Assembly: GCA_945872245.1 (NCBI GenBank)
Contig: CAMBZB010000012.1
Coordinates: forward strand, 1-63,945
DNA: 63,945 nucleotides
Source of the DNA: Flavobacterium psychrophilum
GTDB lineage: Bacteria > Bacteroidota > Bacteroidia > Flavobacteriales > Flavobacteriaceae
Direction: 5' to 3'
Position numbers and translations under genes: made by a program. This document shows positions 35,975-46,252 of this stretch, one piece after another; positions within the stretch are counted from its first letter, which is position 1; each line of letters starts with the position of its first letter. Under the pieces are notes generated by a model. That model had not been told where the DNA came from and did not search any database. It worked only from the letters and a program-made list of their open reading frames with translations.

Positions 35975-37330
35975 ATGAAAGTTAAATTCATTGGCGGAGC
36001 GGGAACAGTAACGGGTTCTAAAACATTAGTCGAAAGTAACGGTCTTAGAATTCTAGTTGATTGCGGACAATTTCAAGGTATAAAACACCTAAGGGAAATC
36101 AATTGGGAATCACTGCCCATTTTGCCCTCGAGCATTGATTTTGTATTGCTTACCCACGGACATTTAGACCACTGTGGCTGGTTGCCGAGATTAGTCAACC
36201 AAGGTTTTGAAGGGAAAATCTATTGTACCAGTCCAACCAAGGATGTTGCTAAACTGATCCTTTTAGACAGTGCCAAAATCCAAGAAGAAGAAGCCAATAG
36301 GGCTAATAGGGATAAATATTCTAAGCACAAAATCGCCGAGCCATTATATACTGTTAAACAAGCTGAACAAGTTCTCCCGCTCTTTAGAGTAGTTAAACCC
36401 AATGAGCAAATTTTCTTAGAAGCTGAAATTTCGGCTGTTTTTACCAATGCCGGGCACATCATAGGCGCCTGTAGCATTGAATTAAATCTTGAAAATAAAA
36501 CCCTGTTTTTTTCGGGAGACATTGGTCGGGATAATGATGTGTTGATGTATCCGCCAACCAAACCTAAAAAAGCCGATTATGTTTTTCTGGAAAGTACCTA
36601 TGGAAATCGGCTTCATCCTAATGCAGATTCCAAAGCGGAACTCGAAATGTATATTAACAATACGGTTCAAAAAGGAGGGACTATCATTATTCCTAGTTTT
36701 GCCGTAGAGCGCGCCCAAACCGTGATGTATTTGTTATGGCAACTCAAAGAAGAAGGGAAAATTCCCAACATTCCTTATATAATTGATACGCCAATGGGGA
36801 TTAGTGCCTTGGGAATTTTTGCCAATAATAGAAAATGGCATAAATTGCCAGAGCAAGATTATATAAAGATGTGTAAAATGTTTTCGATGGTTTCCGATTA
36901 TCAAGAAACGATTCAAGCCATTTATGACAAGCAACCCAAGGTGGTTATTGCCGCCAGCGGAATGCTTACAGGCGGTAGGGTTTTGAGTTATCTCGAACAT
37001 TATATTGAGTTGCCTGAAACCACCGTAATTATTATTGGATACCAAGCCGAAGGAACCCTAGGGAGGAAATTGCTAGAGGGCGATAAAGAAGTAAAAATTT
37101 ATGGAAAAAACTATTCAGTCAAAGCAAATATACTTGAAATAGAAGGGTTGTCTGCCCATGGTGACCAAAACGATTTGGTTAATTGGCTTTGCGCGTTGGA
37201 AAATACGCCTACAAAAGTTTTTTTAGTCCATGGGGAAAAACAGCCAGCCGAAGATCTTCGAATAAAAATTATCGAAAGATATGGGTTTGATTGCGCCATT
37301 CCTTTGATGGGACAAGAGTTTGATTTGTAG
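35975..37330 (+). CDS. Metallo-beta-lactamase/beta-CASP RNA-processing-type hydrolase
   Basis: A 451-residue protein. The metallo-beta-lactamase motif T60-H-G-H-L-D-H66 binds two zinc ions. A beta-CASP domain (about 210-340) includes GGTIIIPSFAVERAQTVMYL, and the C-terminal region has AASGMLTGGRVLSYL and IEGLSAHGDQNDL. The layout matches bacterial relatives of CPSF-73, which cut or trim RNA. It probably forms a two-gene unit with the ATP-cone nuclease-like gene. Confidence 0.9.
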   Translation: MKVKFIGGAGTVTGSKTLVESNGLRILVDCGQFQGIKHLREINWESLPILPSSIDFVLLTHGHLDHCGWLPRLVNQGFEGKIYCTSPTKDVAKLILLDSAKIQEEEANRANRDKYSKHKIAEPLYTVKQAEQVLPLFRVVKPNEQIFLEAEISAVFTNAGHIIGACSIELNLENKTLFFSGDIGRDNDVLMYPPTKPKKADYVFLESTYGNRLHPNADSKAELEMYINNTVQKGGTIIIPSFAVERAQTVMYLLWQLKEEGKIPNIPYIIDTPMGISALGIFANNRKWHKLPEQDYIKMCKMFSMVSDYQETIQAIYDKQPKVVIAASGMLTGGRVLSYLEHYIELPETTVIIIGYQAEGTLGRKLLEGDKEVKIYGKNYSVKANILEIEGLSAHGDQNDLVNWLCALENTPTKVFLVHGEKQPAEDLRIKIIERYGFDCAIPLMGQEFDL

Positions 37331-37356
37331 TAATTTGATTTAATTTTTAACATAAA

Positions 37357-37391
37357 TTTGGTGTAAGTAGGTAGCTAAATCCCTAATTTTG
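37357..37391 (+). promoter_or_regulatory. Promoter of the metal operon, possibly giving a leaderless transcript
   Basis: A -33 TTTG (37357-37360) and a -7 TAATTTTG (37384-37391) are 23 bp apart. The ATG lies at 37396-37398, only 4 nt after the -7 element, where transcription would begin. Confidence 0.6.
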
Positions 37392-37395
37392 TATA

Positions 37396-37821
37396 ATGAA
37401 ATTTCAAAAACACATCAGTTTTATTCTTGCCTTTTTCCTATTGGTTTCCAATATAGGGTTTGCTGTTGATGTGCATTACTGTAGGGGAGAAGTGGCCTCG
37501 GTCAAGGCGATTTATTGGAAAAATACGGAATTCCCTAATTCGGTTAAAGATAATTGCTGCGGCCCGAAAGTGACATCCAATGTTCAAAAAAAGGATAGTT
37601 GTTGTAAGGATAAAGTAGTTCATTTTCAAAAAAAATCAGAAAATACAATCTTAGATTCAATTTCCTTTATTCCTGATTTTGTTTTTTTGGTTGATGAATG
37701 GAACCCAATTATTTTTTCTAAAGTTTCAAAATTTGAAGGTGACCGTATTGCTTGTTATTATTGTGATGCGAATGCACCACCACTTTTCAAATTATACCAT
37801 CAATTTCTTTTCTACGCCTGA
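37396..37821 (+). CDS. HYC_CC_PP family cysteine-rich exported protein
   Basis: A 141-residue protein with a signal peptide (about residues 1-23). The family name describes its motifs: HYC at about 27-29, two CC pairs (DNCCGPK and DSCCKD), and a C-terminal CDANAPPLF. The paired cysteines suggest metal binding or sensing in the periplasm. The family commonly lies next to TonB-dependent receptors and HMA proteins in Bacteroidota, as here. The function has not been established to my knowledge; copper or a similar metal is inferred from the neighbours. Confidence 0.85.
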   Translation: MKFQKHISFILAFFLLVSNIGFAVDVHYCRGEVASVKAIYWKNTEFPNSVKDNCCGPKVTSNVQKKDSCCKDKVVHFQKKSENTILDSISFIPDFVFLVDEWNPIIFSKVSKFEGDRIACYYCDANAPPLFKLYHQFLFYA

Positions 37822-37887
37822 TTTTAATGTTTTATTAAATTCGAACCTCGTTGGTTTGATAATTTTTATAACATTAAAATTAAACTC

Positions 37888-39885
37888 ATGAAAAAACAAT
37901 TTTCAATACTATTATTGTTCTTGTTGTGTGCCTTTAATTCCTATTCACAGGACACATTGCGGGAAGTTAAAGTTATTTCTAGAAATAAAGGGTTGCAAAA
38001 ATCCTCAAGGATTACTACCAATACAACCCTATTGACGAGCAAGGAATTACTCAAAGCCGCTTGTTGTAATCTCGCCGAAAGCTTTGAGACTAATCCTTCT
38101 ATCGACGTCAATTTTTCGGATGCATTAACCGGAACGAAGCAAATCAAAATGCTAGGTTTGACCAGTCCCTACTTGATGATTGCCGAAGAAAATATCCCGT
38201 CAGTTCGTGGTGCTTCTCAAGCCTATGGATTGTCATTCACGCCGGGGACTTGGGTCGAAAGCATCCAAATCACGAAGGGTGCCGGAAGTGTTGTCAATGG
38301 ATACGAAAGCATTTCAGGACAAATCAACACTGAATTAATAAAGCCGGTTAACAATATTCCTTTTTTCTTGAATGTGTATGGTTCAAGTGATAGTCGCTTT
38401 GAAATGAATACCCATTTCAACAAGTGGGTCTCAGATAAATGGCTAACCAGTTTGTTTGTTCACGGGAATGCAAGAGTTGCTAAAAACGATATGAATGACG
38501 ATGGTTTTCTCGATAGTCCATTGGCAAAACAAATCAATGTCTTGAATCGTTGGCTATACACAGATGCCCAAAAAGGCTGGGTTAGTTTTATCAATTTTCG
38601 CTATATGAAAGACGAAAAGCAAACGGGTGAAATGGATTTTGAACCAGAAAAAGATAAAGGGAAAACAACTCTTTGGGGTTCTGAAATCAATACAGAGCGT
38701 TTCAATTTTTCAACTAAAATGGGCTATGTTTTTCCAGATATGCCGTATCAAAGTTTTGGTTTTCAAAATGCATTTGACAACCATAATCAGGAATCTTATT
38801 TTGGAAATAACCTTTATAATATTAAGCAAAGCAGTTATTATTCGAATTTAATTTTCAACTCGATTATTAATAATACGATGAATAAATTTGCTACAGGTTT
38901 GAACTTTACGTATGACCAATATCAGGAATTTGTCAATGTGAATGATTATAGCAGAATTGACAATTCCATGGGCGCATTTTTTGAATATACCCATGATAAT
39001 TTGTCTAATTTCAGCTTTATAGCGGGCGGCCGAATTGACAATCACAACCGTTTAGGAATGTTTATTACGCCCAGATTACACCTCCGCTACAACCCTTGGG
39101 ACAATGGGGTAATTCGTGCTTCGGTAGGAAGAGGGAAACGAAGTGCGAATATTTTTGCAGAAAATCAACCTCTTTTTGCGAGTTCAAGAACATTTGAAAT
39201 TGCCGATTCTAAAGGTAAAATTCATGGTCTAGATCCGGAAATTGCCTGGAATTACGGACTTAGTTTTTCACAAGTTTTCCCCTTATTAGGCAAAAAAGCT
39301 GATATTGGTTTTGATTTTTATAGAACCGATTTTAAAAGTCAGGTAGTCGTTGATTTGTACCAAGACCCTCAGAAAATTTCATTTTACAATCTGAACAGGA
39401 ACTCCTATGCCAATAGTTTACAATTCGACTTTAATATTGAATTAGCAAGGTATCTGGATTTGCGCACCGCCTACAAGTATTACGACATTCAAACGGATTA
39501 TTCAAGCGGAAAAAGTGAAAGACCTCTGCAAGCCAAACATCGATTTTTTTGTAACTTAGCTTACGAAACTTACAAAGAGATAGATGGCAAGCAATGGAAA
39601 TTCGATTTCACTTATAATTGGATGGGAGAACAAAAATTGCCCAATACGGCATCAAGACTTCCAGAATATTCGCCATCCTATTCTTTGATGAATACACAAA
39701 TAACCAGGATTTTTTCTTCTACATTTGAAGTCTATGTTGGTGGTGAAAATATTGGAAATTATACCCAAGAAAAAGCAATTCTTGGCAGCGAAGATCCTTT
39801 TGGCCCAACATTTGACGCTTCCATTGTATATGCACCTATTTTTGGGCAAATGTATTATGCAGGGCTTCGGTTTAAAATTAAATAA
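37888..39885 (+). CDS. TonB-dependent outer-membrane receptor (probable metal uptake)
   Basis: A 665-residue outer-membrane receptor. A signal peptide (1-20, ending SYSQ) is followed by the plug domain (LREVKVISRNKG, KQIKMLGLTSPYLMI, ITKGAGSVVNGYESISGQIN) and a 22-strand-type barrel ending in the aromatic MYYAGLRFKIK. No N-terminal carboxypeptidase-like domain is present. Two cysteines (AACCNLAESFETNP) lie just before the plug core, a feature I associate with copper-linked receptors. It lies between the HYC_CC_PP and HMA genes, so a metal ligand is likely. Confidence 0.9.
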   Translation: MKKQFSILLLFLLCAFNSYSQDTLREVKVISRNKGLQKSSRITTNTTLLTSKELLKAACCNLAESFETNPSIDVNFSDALTGTKQIKMLGLTSPYLMIAEENIPSVRGASQAYGLSFTPGTWVESIQITKGAGSVVNGYESISGQINTELIKPVNNIPFFLNVYGSSDSRFEMNTHFNKWVSDKWLTSLFVHGNARVAKNDMNDDGFLDSPLAKQINVLNRWLYTDAQKGWVSFINFRYMKDEKQTGEMDFEPEKDKGKTTLWGSEINTERFNFSTKMGYVFPDMPYQSFGFQNAFDNHNQESYFGNNLYNIKQSSYYSNLIFNSIINNTMNKFATGLNFTYDQYQEFVNVNDYSRIDNSMGAFFEYTHDNLSNFSFIAGGRIDNHNRLGMFITPRLHLRYNPWDNGVIRASVGRGKRSANIFAENQPLFASSRTFEIADSKGKIHGLDPEIAWNYGLSFSQVFPLLGKKADIGFDFYRTDFKSQVVVDLYQDPQKISFYNLNRNSYANSLQFDFNIELARYLDLRTAYKYYDIQTDYSSGKSERPLQAKHRFFCNLAYETYKEIDGKQWKFDFTYNWMGEQKLPNTASRLPEYSPSYSLMNTQITRIFSSTFEVYVGGENIGNYTQEKAILGSEDPFGPTFDASIVYAPIFGQMYYAGLRFKIK

Positions 39886-39938
39886 GCAATGTCAATTGCA
39901 AAAAACAATAATCAATAATAATAAAAAAATAAAATAAA

Positions 39939-40292
39939 ATGAAAAATCTATTTTTAGGAATGATGTTAGTATTAGTAGCACTTTCCACACAGGCACAAGA
40001 GAAAAAGAACAAAAACGCAAAATATACGATTACAGTTAATGGTAATTGTGAACAATGTCAGCGGCGAATTCAAAAGGCGGCTTTTTCGGTTGATGGAGTA
40101 AAATCGGCAAATTGGAGTATGGAAACCCATAATTTGGATTTAACCATTAATGAAGAAAAAGCCTCGATTTCTGACGTAAAAAAGGCAATAGCCAAGGTAG
40201 GTCATGACGCCGATGGAGTAAAAGCAACGAAGGAAAGTTACGATAAATTGCCCAATTGTTGCCAATACGAAAGAGACGAGTTGGCTAAATAA
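39939..40292 (+). CDS. Exported HMA (heavy-metal-associated) domain protein
   Basis: A 117-residue protein with a signal peptide (about 1-19) and one ferredoxin-like HMA domain. The metal motif is GNCEQCQRR, a CxxC variant of the usual GMTCxxC, and two further cysteines (NCCQYE) lie near the C-terminus. It probably carries copper in the periplasm. Third gene of the metal operon, 53 bp after the receptor; a weak hairpin at 40375-40392 may end the transcript. Confidence 0.88.
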   Translation: MKNLFLGMMLVLVALSTQAQEKKNKNAKYTITVNGNCEQCQRRIQKAAFSVDGVKSANWSMETHNLDLTINEEKASISDVKKAIAKVGHDADGVKATKESYDKLPNCCQYERDELAK

Positions 40293-40337
40293 AACCTTGA
40301 CACTAGTACTTGGAAGCATTTGAACTATTTCAAAAAA

Positions 40338-40345
40338 TAGCTTTG
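40338..40345 (+). promoter_or_regulatory. Putative dedA promoter, -7 element
   Basis: TAGCTTTG matches TAnnTTTG. A TTG at 40310-40312 lies 25 bp upstream and a TTTG at 40319-40322 lies 15 bp upstream; neither spacing is ideal. Confidence 0.4.
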
Positions 40346-40443
40346 TATTAAATATTTATTAAAAAAGCAGAAATGCATCATCAAGATGGTGCTGTTTTGC
40401 TAAATTATAATTACTTTCACCACCAAAATTTTAAAATAGTTTT

Positions 40444-41118
40444 ATGAATAGTTTTGATTGGAAGCAACTAGTAAATCCTGAATTTTATATTTTAATGGAA
40501 TTTTCGGGGGTAAAGATAGGGCTGTTGATGGTGCTTTTTATAATCTTTGCAGAGACAGGTTTATTTGCGGGTTTTTTTCTCCCAGGTGATAGTTTATTAT
40601 TTTTAATGGGGATTTACAGTGAGTTATTGACACAGCAAATAGCAATTGGTGACGATTTAGCTAACGTAACATTAATGGCGACATTGGTTTCTTTGGCGGG
40701 AGTATTTGGTAATTCGGTTGGGTATTGGTTTGGGGTAAAGAGTGGTACTTATCTTTATAATAAAGAAGATACTTTTTGGTTCAAGGAAAAATATCTTTTG
40801 CAATCTCGTGATTTCTTTGAAAAATACGGTGGGAAAGCAATTATTTTTGCTCGATTTCTACCCATTTTTAGAACCTTTGCGCCGATAGTTGCCGGAATAG
40901 CAGCGATGAACAAAAAGAAGTTTATGTTCAATAATATAGTGGGGTCTGTTCTTTGGTCCTTCAGTATGATTTTTTCGGGACATTATTTGTCAGCTCTGTT
41001 CATGGAAAAATTCGACATTGACTTAAAGAAACATATTGAATATATTGTAATAGGAATTGTCCTTATTACTACACTTCCTGTTTTATTTAAACTTTTGAAA
41101 AAAAGGGTTCATCTTTAA
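40444..41118 (+). CDS. DedA family membrane protein
   Basis: A 224-residue polytopic membrane protein. The DedA signatures are present: an acidic residue in IIFAETGLFAGFFLPGDSLL, the GNSVGYWFG segment, and ARFLPIFRTFAPIVAG with the two essential arginines. The family includes flippases that recycle undecaprenyl phosphate or phospholipids; which applies here cannot be told. It ends at a strong bidirectional terminator. Confidence 0.92.
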   Translation: MNSFDWKQLVNPEFYILMEFSGVKIGLLMVLFIIFAETGLFAGFFLPGDSLLFLMGIYSELLTQQIAIGDDLANVTLMATLVSLAGVFGNSVGYWFGVKSGTYLYNKEDTFWFKEKYLLQSRDFFEKYGGKAIIFARFLPIFRTFAPIVAGIAAMNKKKFMFNNIVGSVLWSFSMIFSGHYLSALFMEKFDIDLKKHIEYIVIGIVLITTLPVLFKLLKKRVHL

Positions 41119-41184
41119 ATTAGTAAGAAAAAATGTAAAGACCATCGTTTTCTGGACTTGGAATTTAGAAGCAGATTTGTTTAT

Positions 41185-41217
41185 AAAAAAGGGAATTCAA
41201 TTTGAATTCCCTTTTTT
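41185..41217. terminator. Bidirectional terminator between dedA and the plug-domain gene
   Basis: A perfect 15-bp stem (AAAAAAGGGAATTCA with its complement) and a 3-nt loop. Serves two convergent genes. Confidence 0.92.
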
Positions 41218-41223
41218 ATTTGG

Positions 41224-43581
41224 TCAAATTGTTTTGAGTACACGAACTTTTTTAATCTCGGATATTAGTTGTCCGTCGGCCGCAAATCCTTCGATAAGTA
41301 CTTGAATTTCTGTTTGATTTCCCTTTGGGAACTTAACTTCATAATTGGGGCTATCTTTAATTATTATTTTTGGAGTCCAATTTAAAGTCCCAAAGTAATA
41401 AAACTCTTTTTGTGTATCAAATTGTGAATTTTTGTATTCAATATTTTTCGCAAATCCCTTCGTCACGACGAGTGAGGTTAATTTTGTTCTGTAAAAATCA
41501 TTTTTAACTCCTTTTTTAAGATAAATTTTGATGGTACCTCTACCTGCACCTACTTCATTTGAGAAGCCCGATTTGTCAATGTAAATTTCATCAACTTCAG
41601 TTAAGCTAAGTGTAAAGAGGAGATTTAAATCAGAATCTACAATATTGTCTATATATACCGTTGGAGGCGGTTCGTTTGAAAATGCACTTCTCGAGCTTTT
41701 TATATATACTGTTTGATCTTCTTCGTTGATACCTGTTCTGTATCCATGTTGACTTATAAAATTAAGAACGGTGCCAAATTCGTTGTCATCTATTTTATAG
41801 GCAGTTGCCATAGCATTATTTCCCTCCTCTTTATATAGGAGTTTTTTATAGTTGCCTTTTATAATCACTTCCTCAAGATTAGTTGTATTTTTTATGGAAT
41901 TTGGATTAGTAAAGGTAAAGTTGTCGATGTTATTTTTTAAAGGCGGACAATTATTGTTTTCTATATTTAAACCTAACCTAAAGGGTGTTTCAGTTTGTGT
42001 CACTCTGGGAGCCATTTTCGTATAAATCGTAATGTTTTTTTCATTCATCATTTGTAAAAGGAAAACAGTAGAGTCTTGGGCAAAAAAGTTTTCGAACTTA
42101 AAGTCATTGTCTTTATCAATTGTAGTTTCTTCAAACACAGAATTTTTAGATGAAATAAGTAAAATTTTATTTTTCGAATTTGGAGTTATTTTTTTTTCTA
42201 CTTTTCCACTGATGGTGACTCCTTTAGCGAATGGGAAATTTATTTTTGGTGGATTTGCCATAATGTCGTTCCAAAAATATTTGCTTCGATTTTGATTGAG
42301 CATCAAAAGTTCCATGTCTTGTTTTCTGGTCTTGTTTTCTAGATCATAGTAGAAAAACGTTTCGCTCTCAGGTTTTTCCAGATAAGCATTTAAATAAAAT
42401 GTGCCTAAAATTGATTTTTTATGTCCTACGCAGGCATTGTTTCCGGGAAGTACGCTAATGCTTATATCCGCTTTATTAGCTTCCGTTTTACCCGTCAATA
42501 CAATGCTGTCGTTAGCAATTATTTTGGCCTCTAATGTAGTGGTCGCTTTAGGTCTTCCATAAATATAGAGCAATCGTTCTGTTACTTCATTTAGGTCCTC
42601 ATCTATTAACCGAATGCTGTTGACTCCATTTGATAAATATTTTTTATCAAAACCCAGAATTTGTTCAGGGTCTTTATTATTAAAAGTAAATTCTTTTTGT
42701 ATTGAATTTCCATCTTGATGAATAAGAAGAATGAATTTTTTATTCTGGTACAAATCAACTCCTACATCATTTGTCTTTATGGCCACTGCTAAAATATTGT
42801 TGGGTAAATTATTATTATAACTTATGGCTATACCCGTCTCATGGTTTTTGGGCAATTGCTCTGAGATTTCCACTTTTTCCGAATGTATTTTTAGGGAGTA
42901 GGTTTCACCAGCAATTGGAATGAAATAAAAATCACCATTCCCCATTGTATTCGTTTTAAATGAAGTCACTTCATTTGATTTTGAATCAATTATTACCCCG
43001 TCAATTGCTATGCCTTTGTGATTGCAATCTATTATTTTTAGGCCCACTCTATTGACAATGCCATTAATTATGATGTTGCTTTCTGGAAAAAAAGTAGCTT
43101 TGGCAGTTTTCCAATCAGGCTCATTTGATTCTAAATTATAGGTTTCAGATTTGTTAATTATTTCAATTGTTTCAACAAATGAATCATCCTCTTTGAAATT
43201 ATTCATCCAATTGGTGTAAAATTGAAAATAATATTTACCGCTTGTAAATTTTTCGTTCAAATGTAATCCTCCTTCAAAAGTGCCTAAAGTGGTGTATAGT
43301 AGTTGTTTTTGAACTATTTGGCGTGACTGATTATAGATTATTAATTGTATGTTAGTAGTGTTTAGATGAGGGGCGCTATCGTCTTTGCTATACACATATC
43401 CTTTGAAAGCAAGATCTTCATTGTTGACATAAATTTTTTTATTGAACTGTACATGAATGTTTTCACGGTCGAAATGAAAATAATTTTGTATACTAGATTT
43501 TATTTTTTGTTGGTTGTCTATATTCTGAGAAAAGCCTGAAAAAAAGACTACTAAACTGCAAATGATTATGGTTAATCTCAT
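41224..43581 (-). CDS. Large exported protein with beta-domains and a TonB-plug-like domain, no barrel
   Basis: A 785-residue exported protein. The start at 43581 puts a signal peptide first (MRLTIIICSLVVFFSGFSQN); an ATG 8 codons upstream is less likely. The N-terminal 350 residues look like macroglobulin MG2-type beta domains (KIYVNNEDLAFKGYVYS). Near residue 590 LEEVIIKGN starts a segment resembling a TonB receptor plug (PPPTVYIDN, LTEVDEIYIDKSG, GRGTIKIYLKKG). After it only about 70 residues remain, so there is no beta-barrel. Similar proteins occur in many Bacteroidota; the function is unknown to me. Confidence 0.75.
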   Translation of the reverse strand: MRLTIIICSLVVFFSGFSQNIDNQQKIKSSIQNYFHFDRENIHVQFNKKIYVNNEDLAFKGYVYSKDDSAPHLNTTNIQLIIYNQSRQIVQKQLLYTTLGTFEGGLHLNEKFTSGKYYFQFYTNWMNNFKEDDSFVETIEIINKSETYNLESNEPDWKTAKATFFPESNIIINGIVNRVGLKIIDCNHKGIAIDGVIIDSKSNEVTSFKTNTMGNGDFYFIPIAGETYSLKIHSEKVEISEQLPKNHETGIAISYNNNLPNNILAVAIKTNDVGVDLYQNKKFILLIHQDGNSIQKEFTFNNKDPEQILGFDKKYLSNGVNSIRLIDEDLNEVTERLLYIYGRPKATTTLEAKIIANDSIVLTGKTEANKADISISVLPGNNACVGHKKSILGTFYLNAYLEKPESETFFYYDLENKTRKQDMELLMLNQNRSKYFWNDIMANPPKINFPFAKGVTISGKVEKKITPNSKNKILLISSKNSVFEETTIDKDNDFKFENFFAQDSTVFLLQMMNEKNITIYTKMAPRVTQTETPFRLGLNIENNNCPPLKNNIDNFTFTNPNSIKNTTNLEEVIIKGNYKKLLYKEEGNNAMATAYKIDDNEFGTVLNFISQHGYRTGINEEDQTVYIKSSRSAFSNEPPPTVYIDNIVDSDLNLLFTLSLTEVDEIYIDKSGFSNEVGAGRGTIKIYLKKGVKNDFYRTKLTSLVVTKGFAKNIEYKNSQFDTQKEFYYFGTLNWTPKIIIKDSPNYEVKFPKGNQTEIQVLIEGFAADGQLISEIKKVRVLKTI

Positions 43582-43724
43582 TGTAGACAATGGTTTAAGA
43601 GACAATTAGAATGAAAATTCTACTATTTGGCGGGTAAATTTAACTAAAATACTCCTAGATTTTGTTAATTTAATCGTAAACCAAACTTTCTTTAAAATTG
43701 TTCCTTTGTCTTTGAATTAATAAC

Positions 43725-43759
43725 TAAAAAAGTCCGTTCACTTTTGATGAACGGACTTT
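43725..43759 (-). terminator. Rho-independent terminator after groEL
   Basis: A perfect 12-bp stem AAAGTCCGTTCA with its complement around a 7-nt loop, with a T run on the minus strand. Confidence 0.9.
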
Positions 43760-43779
43760 CATTATAACTGGCACTATTT

Positions 43780-45444
<1,665 letters not shown>

Positions 45445-45484
45445 TTATTAAGTTAATATTTTAGTTTATTTGTTGAATTGAATA

Positions 45485-45760
45485 TTATATAATTGCAAGA
45501 ATATCGTCTTCACGCATGATTAAATAATCTTTCCCCTCTAATTTTAATTCAGTTCCTGCATACTTTCCGTAAAGTACGGTATCGCCAATTTTTACGGTCA
45601 TTTCATGCTCTTTTGTTCCTTTTCCAACAGCAACTACAGTTCCTTTTTGTGGTTTTTCTTTTGCAGTGTCCGGAATGAAAATTCCTGATGCGGTTTTAGT
45701 TTCGGCAGCAACGGGTTCTATGAGAACTCTGTCTGAAAGTGGTTTAATATTTAAAGCCAT
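45485..45760 (-). CDS. groES: 10 kDa co-chaperonin GroES
   Basis: A 91-residue co-chaperonin that caps Gro[14 protein letters not shown] at the start, the mobile loop near [17 protein letters not shown], and [14 protein letters not shown] are typical. Upstream on the minus strand TGTCAG and TTGGCA (between 45838 and 45815) may be part of a stress promoter, but I found no firm consensus. Transcribed with groEL through a 76-bp spacer. Confidence 0.96.
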   Translation of the reverse strand: MALNIKPLSDRVLIEPVAAETKTASGIFIPDTAKEKPQKGTVVAVGKGTKEHEMTVKIGDTVLYGKYAGTELKLEGKDYLIMREDDILAII

Positions 45761-45846
45761 AATAATATGATATTTTGTTAGTATTAATTTGATAAGAATT
45801 AGGTTTCAGAAATTATGCCAACTGCTAAAAACTGACAATTTTTCTT

Positions 45847-45879
45847 AAAAAAAATGCCAGCTTTGACAGGCTGGCATTT
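45847..45879 (-). terminator. Rho-independent terminator after secG
   Basis: A perfect 10-bp stem AAATGCCAGC with its complement and an 8-nt loop; T run on the minus strand. It separates secG from groES transcription. Confidence 0.88.
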
Positions 45880-45898
45880 AATATGTTTTTGAAATAAA

Positions 45899-46249
45899 TT
45901 ATTTTTTTACTGGTTCAGCAGCAGGTGTGTTTTGAACCGGAGCGGCTTTTATTGGGTCAGCTTCAGTAGGCGCAGCGGCTTCTGTTTTGTCGATAATTTT
46001 TGAATCGGCATCGCTTAACGAACCTCCAAAACTTAAACTAGAAAGCAGTATAAGTGCGATTAATATCGTGGCCAATGTCCAAGTGCTTTTATCTAAAAAG
46101 TCTGTCGTTTTTTGTACGCCACCTAGCATTTGAGATCCACCTATTGAGGATGATAACCCACCACCTTTAGGGTTTTGAACCATTATTACTACAATCAATA
46201 GAAAGCAAACTATTGTTATTAAAACTAAAAAAATTGAAAATGTGCTCAT
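45899..46249 (-). CDS. secG: Preprotein translocase subunit SecG
   Basis: A 116-residue membrane protein with two transmembrane segments (about 3-22 and 55-75). The conserved loop VQNPKGGGLSSSIGG identifies SecG, which aids SecYE-dependent export. The C-terminal 40 residues are Ala/Pro-rich and soluble, an extension common in Bacteroidota. It starts 3 bp after the upstream TPR gene. Confidence 0.93.
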   Translation of the reverse strand: MSTFSIFLVLITIVCFLLIVVIMVQNPKGGGLSSSIGGSQMLGGVQKTTDFLDKSTWTLATILIALILLSSLSFGGSLSDADSKIIDKTEAAAPTEADPIKAAPVQNTPAAEPVKK

Positions 46250-46252
46250 TGT

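Noticed and set aside
45815..45838. Possible sigma-54 or heat-shock promoter before groES
   Set aside because: TTGGCA is present but there is no GC at the required distance for sigma-54, and I know no firm heat-shock consensus that it matches.
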